A stretch of 64,000 nt of DNA from Paenibacillus pectinilyticus (GTDB lineage: Bacteria; Bacillota; Bacilli; Paenibacillales; NBRC-103111). Made by a program: the position numbers and the translations under genes. This document shows positions 11,121 to 19,592 of this stretch, in pieces; within the stretch, counting starts at the first letter, position 1, and each line of letters opens with the position of its first letter. The stretch spans positions 236,614-300,613 of the forward strand of contig NZ_LYPC01000002.1 of the NCBI RefSeq assembly GCF_001700435.1. Direction: 5' to 3'. Under the pieces are notes generated by a model, which saw only the letters and a program-made list of their open reading frames with translations, was not told the DNA's origin and made no database searches.

Positions 11121-11159
11121 CTCCTTACACTTTCCGTAGGAAAGCTTGCTTCGTAAGCA
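11121..11159 (-). repeat. Shine-Dalgarno-linked repeat element, copy before addB
   Basis: Read on the minus strand, a 39-base stretch starts GCTTACGAAG, forms a small hairpin CTTTCCTACGGAAAG, and ends in TAAGGAGG, the ribosome site of addB. The copy at 63426-63463 before the MoxR gene aligns along its whole length with one gap and a few substitutions. Both copies sit at the same place relative to the start codon. Confidence 0.7.
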
Positions 11160-11277
11160 ATTCTAGTTTTCTATCTCTCTATTCTAGCATACTATCACTT
11201 CAGAGTCGGCGTGGTAGATGATGGGGAGAACTGAACGGGACTCTTACAACCCCATAAATACGAACGTACATTCTATT

Positions 11278-11286
11278 ATTATAGCA
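11278..11286 (-). promoter_or_regulatory. Probable -10 element for the addBA-sbcDC operon
   Basis: The minus strand reads TGCTATAAT, a consensus -10 with the TGn extension, about 165 bases before the addB ATG. No clear -35 stands at the usual distance, which extended -10 promoters tolerate. A second TGCTAGAAT lies closer to the gene. Inferred from motif only. Confidence 0.45.
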
Positions 11287-11326
11287 TATTTGACAATAAA
11301 CACCAGAAAAATTGAATTTCCAGCAA

Positions 11327-11360
11327 CAAAAAACAGGCAAGTCAACCCTCGACTGCCTGT
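11327..11360 (-). terminator. Rho-independent terminator after the RlmI-like gene
   Basis: On the minus strand, arms ACAGGCAGTC and GACTTGCCTGT (one bulge) are followed by TTTTTTG. It lies 16 bp past the stop of the methyltransferase gene and separates that gene from the add operon. Confidence 0.8.
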
Positions 11361-11375
11361 CGGTATATCAAACCT

Positions 11376-12749
11376 TTATTTACTGCGCACTTCAAAGATG
11401 GCAAATTTCAAATAATGACCTTCATCCACACCAAGGATACGCGGGTGGTCCATGCCGGCGCCACGGAACTCGATTAAACGCAGCAACTTACCTGCATCCG
11501 TCGCCGCAGCATGGATTGTCTCCAAGAATAACTCAGGATGCATGTGATAGGAACAGCTGGCCGTAACGAGATAGCCGCCTTCGTTTACAAGTTTCATCCC
11601 GTGTAAGTTAATGTCTTTATAACCGCGACAAGCCCCTTCAACAGCACTTTTCGTCTTTGCAAAAGCTGGCGGATCTAGAATGACTACATCCCAAGTACGT
11701 CCACTTGTTCCGACTGGCTTGGAGGTATCTACCTTAGCTTGCCCCGCAGCCCCTGCTGCAGCACGAAGCTTGCGCTCATCTAACCCTTTAACTTGCGTAC
11801 GCAAGTACTCGAAGGCATCCGCGACCACAAACTCAACGCGGTCCTCAAATCCGTTCAGTGCAACGTTCGTACGTGCACTTTCGATTGCATGCTCAGAAAT
11901 ATCGAGACAGGTTACTTTTTTGGCACCAAATTGACAAGCATTTAGCGTAAAGCTCCCCGTATGAGAAAAGCATTCAAGTACAGACGCACCATCCCATAGC
12001 GGATAGGTAACCACTTTACCATTAGCGTTCACTGGAAGCATTTGCATTTCGCCGTTCTCTTCAACTTCAGCCAACTGAATCCCACTACGATGACCCCAGC
12101 CTGTCATAAGTGGAGCAATCGCTGCACGGTTCTCACGCTGATCGAAGAAATAACCCGTCTTCTGACCCTCTTCAATATCAACGCGAATCCGGAGACCATT
12201 TTCCAAAATATCCACATGCTTGGAGCAATCGCCGTATAGTAAACCTTTCGTCTGCTTCAGACCCTCAAGCTCACGAATGGGAACATCACTGCGCTCATAA
12301 ATTCCCGCTGGCTTCATGACTTGCACTAAAGCTTCGACAATACTGTCTCTACAGCGATCCATTCCTAGGGTTAAAACTTGCACAACCAGTGTATCTTCAA
12401 ATTTATCAACAATGAGACCGGGCAAGAAATCTGCTTCTCCATAGACCAACCGGTAGGATTGAGCTCCCTTCACAAAACGCTGACGGTGCTGGAAAGCACG
12501 GGTAAATCGCTCTATGAAAAAAGCTGTCGTCATGGCTTCAAGTGGACTGTACGATACAATTCGTACCGTTAATTGGGAAGCTTCATTGTAATAGCCCGTA
12601 GCTAGGTACTTGCCGAGATGATTTTGAACATCTACCAATTGCCCAGGCACAATATCTGCGTCTTCTCGTTCGATTTCACTCTTGTATACCCATGGGTGTC
12701 CTTGCTCTAAGCGCGGTTTACGTTTCTTATATAGAAATACTGCTGCCAT
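11376..12749 (-). CDS. Class I SAM-dependent rRNA methyltransferase, RlmI/YwbD-like
   Basis: Probable 23S rRNA cytosine-C5 methyltransferase, 457 residues. An N-terminal PUA-type domain (RLEQGHPWVYKSEIE) is followed by a linker and a Rossmann methyltransferase: QKTGYFFDQRENR, VLECFSHTGSFTLNA (SAM loop), VTCLDISEHA, VVILDPPAFAK (catalytic motif) and a late cysteine in LVTASCSYHM. Relatives are nearer 395 residues. The extra length is two insertions, one before VLECF and one Ala-rich stretch before WDVVILDPP. Monocistronic, ending in its own terminator. The exact target base cannot be told from sequence. Confidence 0.88.
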   Translation of the reverse strand: MAAVFLYKKRKPRLEQGHPWVYKSEIEREDADIVPGQLVDVQNHLGKYLATGYYNEASQLTVRIVSYSPLEAMTTAFFIERFTRAFQHRQRFVKGAQSYRLVYGEADFLPGLIVDKFEDTLVVQVLTLGMDRCRDSIVEALVQVMKPAGIYERSDVPIRELEGLKQTKGLLYGDCSKHVDILENGLRIRVDIEEGQKTGYFFDQRENRAAIAPLMTGWGHRSGIQLAEVEENGEMQMLPVNANGKVVTYPLWDGASVLECFSHTGSFTLNACQFGAKKVTCLDISEHAIESARTNVALNGFEDRVEFVVADAFEYLRTQVKGLDERKLRAAAGAAGQAKVDTSKPVGTSGRTWDVVILDPPAFAKTKSAVEGACRGYKDINLHGMKLVNEGGYLVTASCSYHMHPELFLETIHAAATDAGKLLRLIEFRGAGMDHPRILGVDEGHYLKFAIFEVRSK

Positions 12750-12869
12750 CTGTTTTTGCCGTCCTTTGCGTGAAACCGTTCACCTATACCATCTGGCTTG
12801 TCATGCTTGTCTGTACGGTCACATATATTGGTTGAAAAAGTCGTACATCACGAAAAGGGGAACCCGCTC

Positions 12870-13907
12870 ATGATTCATGCTATTATCCTGCCTGTTATCG
12901 CAGGCTTAGCCTTATTCCTACTTGGTATGAAGCTGATGGAAAACTCGCTTCAAACCTGGGCAGGCCCTCGCCTCCAGCTATGGCTGGAGCGATTCACCCG
13001 GACACCGGTGCGCGGCCTCATCACCGGCACCGTACTCACAGCGGCGCTGCAGAGCAGCACCGCAATCACAGTCATCGCCATCGGCCTTGTCGGCGCTGGC
13101 GTCCTGTCCTTCCCGAGAACACTTGGCGTGATTCTCGGAACGAACATCGGCACGTGCCTCACCACTGAGCTCATCGGGCTCAGCTTAGGCGGCATCGGTG
13201 TGCCGATCCTCATCGCCAGCGCCTGCGTCTGGCTGGCGAGCTGGCTCGCGGGTCCGCTGCCACAGCCCAGCGGACCCCGCACGAATGCCGCGGCTCAGTC
13301 ATTGTCCGCGGCACTCCCTCAGACCGCCGTACAACTCGGCGGTCGCCCTTGGCTTCGCAGCGTCCGCTACGGATCGCTTGCGGTCGCCGGCTTCTCTCTC
13401 GTGCTGCTCGGCATCGAGATCATGCAAACCATCGGGCCTGCGCTGCAGTCCCGCGGGCTCTTCGCCTGGTTCGTGCACCAGGCCCAAACCAGCCTGCTCT
13501 GGGGCATCCTCGCAGGCGCAGCGGTGACAGCGCTCGTGCACAGCAGCGCAGCCGTCATTGCCATGGCGATGGGCCTCGCTGCCGGCGGAGGCATCCCCGT
13601 CGAACTCGGGATCGCGATCACGATCGGTGCCAACGTCGGCACCTGTGCTACCGCGCTGATCGCCGGCATGAGTTCCTCGCGCGCTGGGCGATATGTCGCC
13701 TGGTCACACGTGCTCCTAAACGTTGGAGGCGCGGTCCTTTTTTACCCTTTTATCCATCAGCTCGTTAGTCTATCTGCTTTGTTAGCTACTGATGCCTCAT
13801 CGCAAATCGCCCGCTCACAAACCATATTCAATATCGTAGGGTCTTTAATCGCATTGCCCCTTTGTTATCTTAATATGTGGAAACGCCTTGAGTTCCGTTC
13901 ACAATAG
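12870..13907 (+). CDS. Na+/phosphate cotransporter family protein (NptA/PF02690 type)
   Basis: Predicted membrane symporter of 345 residues that imports phosphate with sodium. It shows the family's two repeated halves, each with a Ser-rich motif: ALQSSTAITVIAIGLVGAG and LVHSSAAVIAMAMGLAAGG. Each is followed by a glycine-rich G(T/A)N(I/V)GTC segment. About eight hydrophobic spans are visible. The start is the ATG at 12870, behind AAAAGGGGA. The PhoU-like C-terminal domain of longer relatives is absent. Bases about 12955-13735 are far richer in GC than the flanks. Its 3' end overlaps that of convergent deoC by 38 bp. Confidence 0.9.
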   Translation: MIHAIILPVIAGLALFLLGMKLMENSLQTWAGPRLQLWLERFTRTPVRGLITGTVLTAALQSSTAITVIAIGLVGAGVLSFPRTLGVILGTNIGTCLTTELIGLSLGGIGVPILIASACVWLASWLAGPLPQPSGPRTNAAAQSLSAALPQTAVQLGGRPWLRSVRYGSLAVAGFSLVLLGIEIMQTIGPALQSRGLFAWFVHQAQTSLLWGILAGAAVTALVHSSAAVIAMAMGLAAGGGIPVELGIAITIGANVGTCATALIAGMSSSRAGRYVAWSHVLLNVGGAVLFYPFIHQLVSLSALLATDASSQIARSQTIFNIVGSLIALPLCYLNMWKRLEFRSQ

Positions 13908-14550
13908 CTACGCCTGAACTCGTACCTAATCTTGTCGCACCAGCTTCGATCATGGCAATAGCCGTCGCCACATCTCTAACGCCGCCAGAAGCTTTTACGC
14001 CAATTGTGCTGGATACGTTTTGGCGCATCAAACGAACATCTTCCACAGTAGCTCCATCAGGACCAAAACCTGTGGATGTTTTCACGAAATGAGCGCCTGC
14101 TTCTTCCGAAAGTCGACAAGCTGTTGCTTTTTGCTCATCATTCAGGAAGCCCGTTTCCATGATTACTTTAACAATTGCTTTACCTTTAACAGCATCTACG
14201 ACTTGCTTAATATCAGAACGTACTGCATCGAATTGACCTTCCATAAGCAAACCAATTGGCAATACCGTATCAATCTCAGCTGCACCATTTTCTACGGCTT
14301 TGGCTGCTTCGAAGGCTTTCACTTCACTCAAGCTAGCGCCAAGCGGGAATCCAACAACAGCAGCAACCTTAACCCCTGTTCCCTCCAACGCTTTGGCAGC
14401 CGTTGCAACAAACTGGGAGTTCACACAAACGCTGAAAAACTGATGTTCAGCAGCTTCTTTGCACAATGTAAGAATAGCCTCAGAGCTCGCATCTGCTTTT
14501 AATAATGTATGGTCAATATAACTTGCAATCTCTTTCGTATTCAATGTCAT
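13870..14550 (-). CDS. deoC: Deoxyribose-phosphate aldolase
   Basis: Splits 2-deoxyribose 5-phosphate to acetaldehyde and glyceraldehyde 3-phosphate in deoxynucleoside catabolism. In this 226-residue protein the Schiff-base lysine is K157 in FVKTSTGFG and the second active-site lysine is K186 in GVKASGGVRD. The catalytic aspartate is D94 in EIDTVLPIG. Length and motifs are typical of the bacterial short form. It stands alone: no pdp, deoD or deoR is adjacent. The last 38 bp are shared, antisense, with the end of the Na/Pi transporter gene. Confidence 0.96.
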   Translation of the reverse strand: MTLNTKEIASYIDHTLLKADASSEAILTLCKEAAEHQFFSVCVNSQFVATAAKALEGTGVKVAAVVGFPLGASLSEVKAFEAAKAVENGAAEIDTVLPIGLLMEGQFDAVRSDIKQVVDAVKGKAIVKVIMETGFLNDEQKATACRLSEEAGAHFVKTSTGFGPDGATVEDVRLMRQNVSSTIGVKASGGVRDVATAIAMIEAGATRLGTSSGVAIVNGTQGVSTY

Positions 14551-14616
14551 CTAGAAAGCACCTCATCTAATCATTTTAATGGTTAATTTACGTTTGCGAC
14601 TTCAAGCCCACACATC

Positions 14617-14677
14617 GAGAAAACCTCTACGACAGCCATTCACGAATGTGTGACTGCAAGTAGAGGTAGGTTTTCTC
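14617..14677. repeat. Long imperfect inverted repeat between mtaB and deoC
   Basis: GAGAAAACCTCTAC at 14617-14630 pairs with GTAGAGGTAGGTTTTCTC at 14660-14677 (14-bp arms, four-base bulge). The 29-base loop contains CATTCACGAATG. It lies 12 bp past the mtaB stop but has no T-run on either side, so a REP-like or mRNA 3'-end hairpin is more likely than a simple terminator. Confidence 0.6.
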
Positions 14678-14689
14678 ACAGGAAATCTG

Positions 14690-16030
14690 TTACAAATTCA
14701 CAACGTTAGCCGTTTCAAGCACACGTACGAGTTGTCCCTTACTTTCATTCACACCAGCTTCTGTAACTTTCACACGGCACACTTGACCAATCATATCTTC
14801 CGAACCTTCAAATACTAACTGTACATAGTTATCGGAATACCCGCTATATAATCCACTATCCGGAGCGCCTTTGTACGTACGTTCTGGAATCACTTCCAAC
14901 ACTTGCCCAACGAACTTCTGAGCGTAAGCTAGCTGCATTCTCTCTGATAGATCGATTAACTCGTGCACGCGTGCGTTTTTAATTTCCTCATCCACTTGAT
15001 CCTCCATCCGCGCAGCAGGCGTACCCGTCCGTTTGGAATAAGGGAATACGTGCATTTCAGAGAATTTCATTTGCTCCATGAATTTCAAGCCATCACGGAA
15101 CATCTCTTCGGTTTCACCAGGGAAACCAACGATGACGTCAGTTGTGATCGCAACATCCGGCATAATTTCGTGAAGGCGTTCAATTTTACGTGCAAACTCA
15201 GCTGTCGTATATTTGCGGCGCATCCGTGCAAGCACTTGATCATCACCCGCTTGTAACGGGATGTGCAGATGACGGCACATTTTGTCCGAAGACTTCAATA
15301 CGTCAATGACTTCGTCCGTAATTTGGCTCGCCTCAATCGACGAAATACGAATACGTTTCAACCCTTGGACTTTATCCAAATCCTTGAGCAGCTTCGCCAA
15401 GCTGTAATCTTCAATATCTTCACCATATCCACCTGTATGAATACCTGTAAGGACGATTTCCTGATAGCCTGCAGCTACAAGCTGTTCCGCTTGCGCGATC
15501 ACGCTTTGCGGTTCACGGCTGCGCATGAGCCCACGGGACCATGGAATAATACAGAAGGTACAGAAGTTGTTGCAGCCTTCTTGAATTTTCAAAAAAGCAC
15601 GCGTACGATCTGCAAAATCCGGCACATCCAGTTCCTCGAACTGACGTGTTTTCATGATGTTTCTTACGGCATTAATCGGTTGACGATCTGTCTCAAATTG
15701 TTTTACGAGTGGAATAATCTTCTCACGGTCCTGCGTCCCAATTACCATGTCCACACCAGGAATAGCCATAATTTCGGCAGGTGACGTTTGCGCATAACAG
15801 CCTGTTACAGCGACAATCGCTTCCGGATTACGGCGAATCGCTCGACGAATCATTTGACGACTCTTTTTATCCCCTGTATTCGTAACCGTACATGTGTTAA
15901 TGACATATACGTCTGCCGTATTTTCGAAATCGACTTGATCATAGCCCTCATTTTTAAAAAGCTGCCAAATCGCTTCTGTATCATAAAAATTTACTTTACA
16001 TCCCAATGTATGAAACGCTACCGTTGCCAT
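14690..16030 (-). CDS. mtaB: tRNA t6A37 methylthiotransferase
   Basis: Radical-SAM enzyme that converts t6A to ms2t6A at tRNA position 37; 446 residues. The N-terminal UPF0004 domain holds cluster cysteines C11, C47 and C78. The radical-SAM motif CNNFCTFC is at 153-160. A C-terminal TRAM-like domain follows (about 375-440). The opening FHTLGCKVNFYDTE separates MtaB from MiaB and RimO. The gene lies 5 bp after rsmE in an order matching yqeT-yqeU-yqeV of B. subtilis. Confidence 0.96.
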   Translation of the reverse strand: MATVAFHTLGCKVNFYDTEAIWQLFKNEGYDQVDFENTADVYVINTCTVTNTGDKKSRQMIRRAIRRNPEAIVAVTGCYAQTSPAEIMAIPGVDMVIGTQDREKIIPLVKQFETDRQPINAVRNIMKTRQFEELDVPDFADRTRAFLKIQEGCNNFCTFCIIPWSRGLMRSREPQSVIAQAEQLVAAGYQEIVLTGIHTGGYGEDIEDYSLAKLLKDLDKVQGLKRIRISSIEASQITDEVIDVLKSSDKMCRHLHIPLQAGDDQVLARMRRKYTTAEFARKIERLHEIMPDVAITTDVIVGFPGETEEMFRDGLKFMEQMKFSEMHVFPYSKRTGTPAARMEDQVDEEIKNARVHELIDLSERMQLAYAQKFVGQVLEVIPERTYKGAPDSGLYSGYSDNYVQLVFEGSEDMIGQVCRVKVTEAGVNESKGQLVRVLETANVVNL

Positions 16031-16035
16031 CTTGC

Positions 16036-16803
16036 TTATCCTCCCATTTCACCGGTTTCATAGAATAGACACGTAAGACCTACCATCGCGGCTGTCTCCG
16101 TGCGTAAAATGCGACTCCCCAGTGAAACTGAACGAAAGCCCGCTTCTTCAGCCTGCTTAATTTCTTGTTCTGTGAATCCACCTTCGGGGCCAACTGCTAT
16201 CACTACTTGTTTACCAGGTCCTAGCTGGCCTGCTGCTACTGCCGCTTGAATGGCAGGCTTCAACTGTTGACCGTCTTCTTTCTCATAACAAATCCAAGCG
16301 ACATCCGCTTCCTTCGCCCGTTGCAGCAACTGCTTCCACGTGTACACAGATTCAATCTGCGGCACACGATTCCGATGGGCTTGTTCTGCCGCTTCCTTGG
16401 CAATTTTCTGCCAGCGCTCTGTGCGCTTGGCTTCTTTCTTCGCATCATATTGTACAATGGTTCGTTCCGATAAAAAAGGAAGAAACCGGGCTGCCCCGAT
16501 CTCGGTCCCTTTCTGAATAATAAGTTCCATCTTGTCGCCTTTGGGCAAGCTTTGGGCAATCCACACGCCAACAGATGCTTCTGCGTCCATCGTCAATTCC
16601 TCGACAATTTCAGCGGTGACCACGCCTTTGTCCAACAAAGAAATACGTACGAGTACCTCTCGGTCCACACCATTGCTGCAGATGACCTTATCGCCAACTT
16701 CTGCTCGCATGACCCGCCCCAGATGGTGAGCGTCGTCTCCTTCAATCGTAACGGTTGCTGTATCGGCATGGAACTGCTCATTCGGAAGAAAATAACGTTG
16801 CAT
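16036..16803 (-). CDS. rsmE: 16S rRNA m3U1498 methyltransferase
   Basis: SPOUT-fold enzyme of 255 residues that methylates N3 of U1498 in 16S rRNA. An N-terminal PUA-like part (DDAHHLGRVMRAEVGDKV) is followed by the knotted SAM site IAVGPEGGFTEQEI and VSLGSRILRTETA. The start is the ATG at 16803, with GAGAGGC about 8 bases upstream; the TTG two codons earlier lies too close to it. It is translated with mtaB (5 bp gap). Confidence 0.96.
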   Translation of the reverse strand: MQRYFLPNEQFHADTATVTIEGDDAHHLGRVMRAEVGDKVICSNGVDREVLVRISLLDKGVVTAEIVEELTMDAEASVGVWIAQSLPKGDKMELIIQKGTEIGAARFLPFLSERTIVQYDAKKEAKRTERWQKIAKEAAEQAHRNRVPQIESVYTWKQLLQRAKEADVAWICYEKEDGQQLKPAIQAAVAAGQLGPGKQVVIAVGPEGGFTEQEIKQAEEAGFRSVSLGSRILRTETAAMVGLTCLFYETGEMGG

Positions 16804-16910
16804 AGTCAAGCCTCTCTATCTTCGATCTTATCAACATCTACATTAAATATCCACACACCATCATACCTTGTTTAGTCCCGAAAATCCATATGGAACTGTT
16901 TGGAGATGGA

Positions 16911-17582
16911 TTACATGTTCAATATCTTTGTAATTACGATGGCAAACTGATTAAGTATGTCATTCCCCAAGCTTAGATAAGGATCCAACGTTACACGACG
17001 CAGCGGACCTACAAAAACAACTAAAAGGAATACAACAGATGCCCACTGTTCAAACTTTTGCAAGGAGGCTGAGTATCTAAGATCCACTAAATCTTGGATA
17101 ATACGATATCCATCAAGAGGCGGAATTGGAATAAGGTTGAACATAAATAATGTGATATTAATATTCAACATCAGTTTTAAGAAAAGGACAATCGCATCAG
17201 CGCTTCCTTTAGACATTCCGTCTAACCAGCCATATTTCTGGAACAATGCAAAAATAAAGAGGGAAATAAAGGCCAAAATCAAATTACTAATGGGTCCTGC
17301 CGCTGTCACAATAATCCCATATAACCTGGGGCGCTTAAAGTTTCCACGGTTCACAGGTACCGGTTTCGCCCAACCAAAACCCGCAATCAAGAGCATGATC
17401 GTCCCGAAAAGGTCCAAATGGACCATCGGGTTAAGAGAAACACGGCCAAACTGATACGCCGTAGAATCTCCTAATTTATAGGCACTATAAGCATGCGCCC
17501 ATTCATGAATGGTAAATGAAAGCACGAGCACTAATAGCACAAACGGCAACGTGTTCCAATCGTAATATAATAAACCTCCCAT
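16911..17582 (-). CDS. Site-2 protease family membrane metalloprotease (M50, YwhC-like)
   Basis: Intramembrane zinc protease of 223 residues. The zinc motif HEWAH is at 26-30 inside the first hydrophobic segment. The third ligand is probably D157 in IPIPPLDGYRI. There are about five or six membrane spans and no PDZ domain, which fits the short M50B group. It lies 10 bp after prmA and about 107 bp before rsmE, inside an otherwise translation-related operon. I cannot tell its substrate. Confidence 0.9.
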   Translation of the reverse strand: MGGLLYYDWNTLPFVLLVLVLSFTIHEWAHAYSAYKLGDSTAYQFGRVSLNPMVHLDLFGTIMLLIAGFGWAKPVPVNRGNFKRPRLYGIIVTAAGPISNLILAFISLFIFALFQKYGWLDGMSKGSADAIVLFLKLMLNINITLFMFNLIPIPPLDGYRIIQDLVDLRYSASLQKFEQWASVVFLLVVFVGPLRRVTLDPYLSLGNDILNQFAIVITKILNM

Positions 17583-17592
17583 GAGCTAACAC

Positions 17593-18567
17593 CTACAGCT
17601 TTCTAGCTACGATGGCAACCCAATTCGAATCATAGTTTTTCTCTACGATCGTGAATTTAGCTGCAATCAGCGCTTTTTCTACATCCGCTTCTTTGTTCGT
17701 TATAATGCCTGAAGTTATGTAATAACCGCCCTGCTGCAACACCTCATACACGTCATCAACAAACATAACAATGACTTCAGCCAAAATATTCGCTACGACA
17801 AGTTGTACCGGAATCGTAACGCCTAGTCCCGCGTCACCTTGGGATTCGCTTTCTTTTAATACGCCTAGCAAATCACTAAGTTTCACTGTAATTTGTTCTT
17901 CAAGATGATTCTGCTTCGTATTATCGAGTGCGCTCGTTACTGCAACTGGATCAAGATCAACCGCTAAGACATGCTTCGCGCCAAGCTTGGCTGCTGCAAT
18001 GGATAGAATGCCTGAACCTGTTCCTACGTCAATAACGTCGTCTCCAGGCTGCATTACTTTCTCCAACGTTTTTAAACAAAGCGATGTCGTTGCATGTGTC
18101 CCCGTTCCGAATGCCATCCCTGGGTCTAATTCCAGTATGATTTCACCCTCGGATGCCGTATACTCTTCCCATGTTGGCTTAATCGTCAAACGATCGGACA
18201 CGCGAATCGGTTTAAAATACGTTTTCCAAGCATGGGCCCAGTCCTCATCGTCAACCTCAACGACTTCGAACGTCGGATTCCCTGTGTCGATATCAAATTC
18301 CGTTAGTTGTTCGACGGATGCTTTCAAATTAGCGAGTACGGGCTCCATATCTGTGCCATGATAAAAGTAACCTTTGATAACGGCTCTTCCCTCTGGGATA
18401 TCGTTGAACGGCGTTTCGTACAGTTGACCAAATGAAGTATCTCTTTCTTTATTTAAGGTTCCGGATTCCTCGATAGAAACACCTCCGGCGCCCAATTCAT
18501 GAACAAAGTTAGTAATCATTTCTATTGCTTCTTCTGTTGTATGTACAGTCAATTCTTGCCAAAGCAT
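17593..18567 (-). CDS. prmA: Ribosomal protein L11 methyltransferase
   Basis: Methylates ribosomal protein L11; 324 residues. An N-terminal substrate-recognition domain precedes a Rossmann methyltransferase with LDPGMAFGTGTHATT (150-160), DVGTGSGILSIAAA (180-193) and VANILAEVIVMF. In B. subtilis prmA (yqeT) follows dnaJ directly. Here about 6 kb of other genes separates it from dnaJ, so it probably has its own promoter in 18568-18775. Confidence 0.96.
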   Translation of the reverse strand: MLWQELTVHTTEEAIEMITNFVHELGAGGVSIEESGTLNKERDTSFGQLYETPFNDIPEGRAVIKGYFYHGTDMEPVLANLKASVEQLTEFDIDTGNPTFEVVEVDDEDWAHAWKTYFKPIRVSDRLTIKPTWEEYTASEGEIILELDPGMAFGTGTHATTSLCLKTLEKVMQPGDDVIDVGTGSGILSIAAAKLGAKHVLAVDLDPVAVTSALDNTKQNHLEEQITVKLSDLLGVLKESESQGDAGLGVTIPVQLVVANILAEVIVMFVDDVYEVLQQGGYYITSGIITNKEADVEKALIAAKFTIVEKNYDSNWVAIVARKL

Positions 18568-18678
18568 CGGTATTGCTCCCCCTGTCGGTTATTCCTATAC
18601 AAACCTTCACCTATATAGGCTATTTTCACAAAGAACATTGTACTACACTTCGCTTCTGGGGTAAAATGAAGAGAAAAA

Positions 18679-18692
18679 TGTAAGCGCTTTTT
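18679..18692 (+). promoter_or_regulatory. Possible cre (CcpA) site upstream of the glpQ-like gene
   Basis: TGTAAGCGCTTTTT matches the catabolite-response element consensus TGWAANCGNTNWCA except near its 3' end. It lies 84 bp before the gene, in the region shared with divergent prmA. Motif match only. Confidence 0.4.
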
Positions 18693-18699
18693 ATTTTTC

Positions 18700-18716
18700 T
18701 TAACACTGTTCTAACA
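18700..18716 (+). promoter_or_regulatory. PhoP-box-like direct repeat upstream of the glpQ-like gene
   Basis: TTAACA at 18700 and CTAACA at 18711 are exactly 11 bp apart, the spacing of PhoP half-sites. A weaker TTTTAT stands 11 bp earlier at 18689. Established knowledge: B. subtilis glpQ belongs to the Pho regulon. This site is weaker than the one at 24736-24770. Confidence 0.5.
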
Positions 18717-18775
18717 CTTACGTGCTACATTGAAGAAGTAATCATTATTAACTATCGTATGAACGGAGACTTCTT

Positions 18776-19582
18776 ATGCGCAAAACACTTATGATCCTCC
18801 CAGTCCTCCTAGCGGTGGCATTTACTGCCCCTCAAATTACCCATACGATGCTCGCGAGCAACTACAGCCAGGTTACGGCTCATCGCGGAAGCTCAGGATC
18901 AACACCCGAGAATACACTGCGTTCATTTCAGCAAGCAATCCTGGATCATGCTGGTTACGCAGAATTAGATGTCCAAGAAACATCCGATGGCGTCGTGATG
19001 GTTATGCATGACGATAATGTATATAGAACGACAGGCATTAACAAAAACATGTGGGAAATCAGCTCGTCTGAGCTGAAACAAGCAAGTGCTGGAAGTTGGA
19101 TGAAGGGCGATTTCAAAGATGTAAAAGTCCCTGAACTACGTGAAGTTATCGAGCTCGCCAAAGGACGTATCAAGCTGAATATCGAGTTAAAAAATAATGG
19201 TCACGGTGTTCAACTCGCTAAACGAACCGTAGATTTGATTCAAGCCCATGATTTTGTGAAGGAATGTACCGTAACTTCCTTTGATGCTAATCTGTTACAT
19301 GAGGTAAAAACACTCAATTCATCGATTAAAACAGGCTTAATCGTTAGCCAAAAAACCGATCATATCGATGACCTGATGCGCAGCTCTGATTACGATGTCA
19401 TTTCTGCGGCTTATCCGCTTGTAGATGAAGCATTCGTTAAACAAGCCCAGAATCACCATAAAGAAGTTTATGTCTGGACAGTGAATGACACTAGAACGAT
19501 GAAGAGAATGCTTGCACTTAACGTTTCGAGTATCATTACGAATTATCCAGATAAGCTTATCAAAATAATGAACACAGATTAA
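18776..19582 (+). CDS. Glycerophosphodiester phosphodiesterase
   Basis: Hydrolyses glycerophosphodiesters to glycerol 3-phosphate and an alcohol; 268 residues. The GDPD signature is complete: HRG (H36-R37-G38), PENT (44-47), E63 and D65 in YAELDVQ, and the catalytic histidine in MHDD (H78). A hydrophobic N terminus (residues about 4-27) indicates export or membrane anchoring. It is a single-gene unit between PhoP-like and cre-like sites and a strong terminator. The context suggests scavenging of phosphate or glycerol phosphate outside the cell. Confidence 0.93.
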   Translation: MRKTLMILPVLLAVAFTAPQITHTMLASNYSQVTAHRGSSGSTPENTLRSFQQAILDHAGYAELDVQETSDGVVMVMHDDNVYRTTGINKNMWEISSSELKQASAGSWMKGDFKDVKVPELREVIELAKGRIKLNIELKNNGHGVQLAKRTVDLIQAHDFVKECTVTSFDANLLHEVKTLNSSIKTGLIVSQKTDHIDDLMRSSDYDVISAAYPLVDEAFVKQAQNHHKEVYVWTVNDTRTMKRMLALNVSSIITNYPDKLIKIMNTD

Positions 19583-19592
19583 CCGTTGCATG

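Noticed and set aside
12950..13282. Minus-strand frame of 110 residues inside the Na/Pi transporter gene, and similar frames to 13768
   Set aside because: Long shadow frames caused by high GC in the real gene, which has clear membrane repeats.
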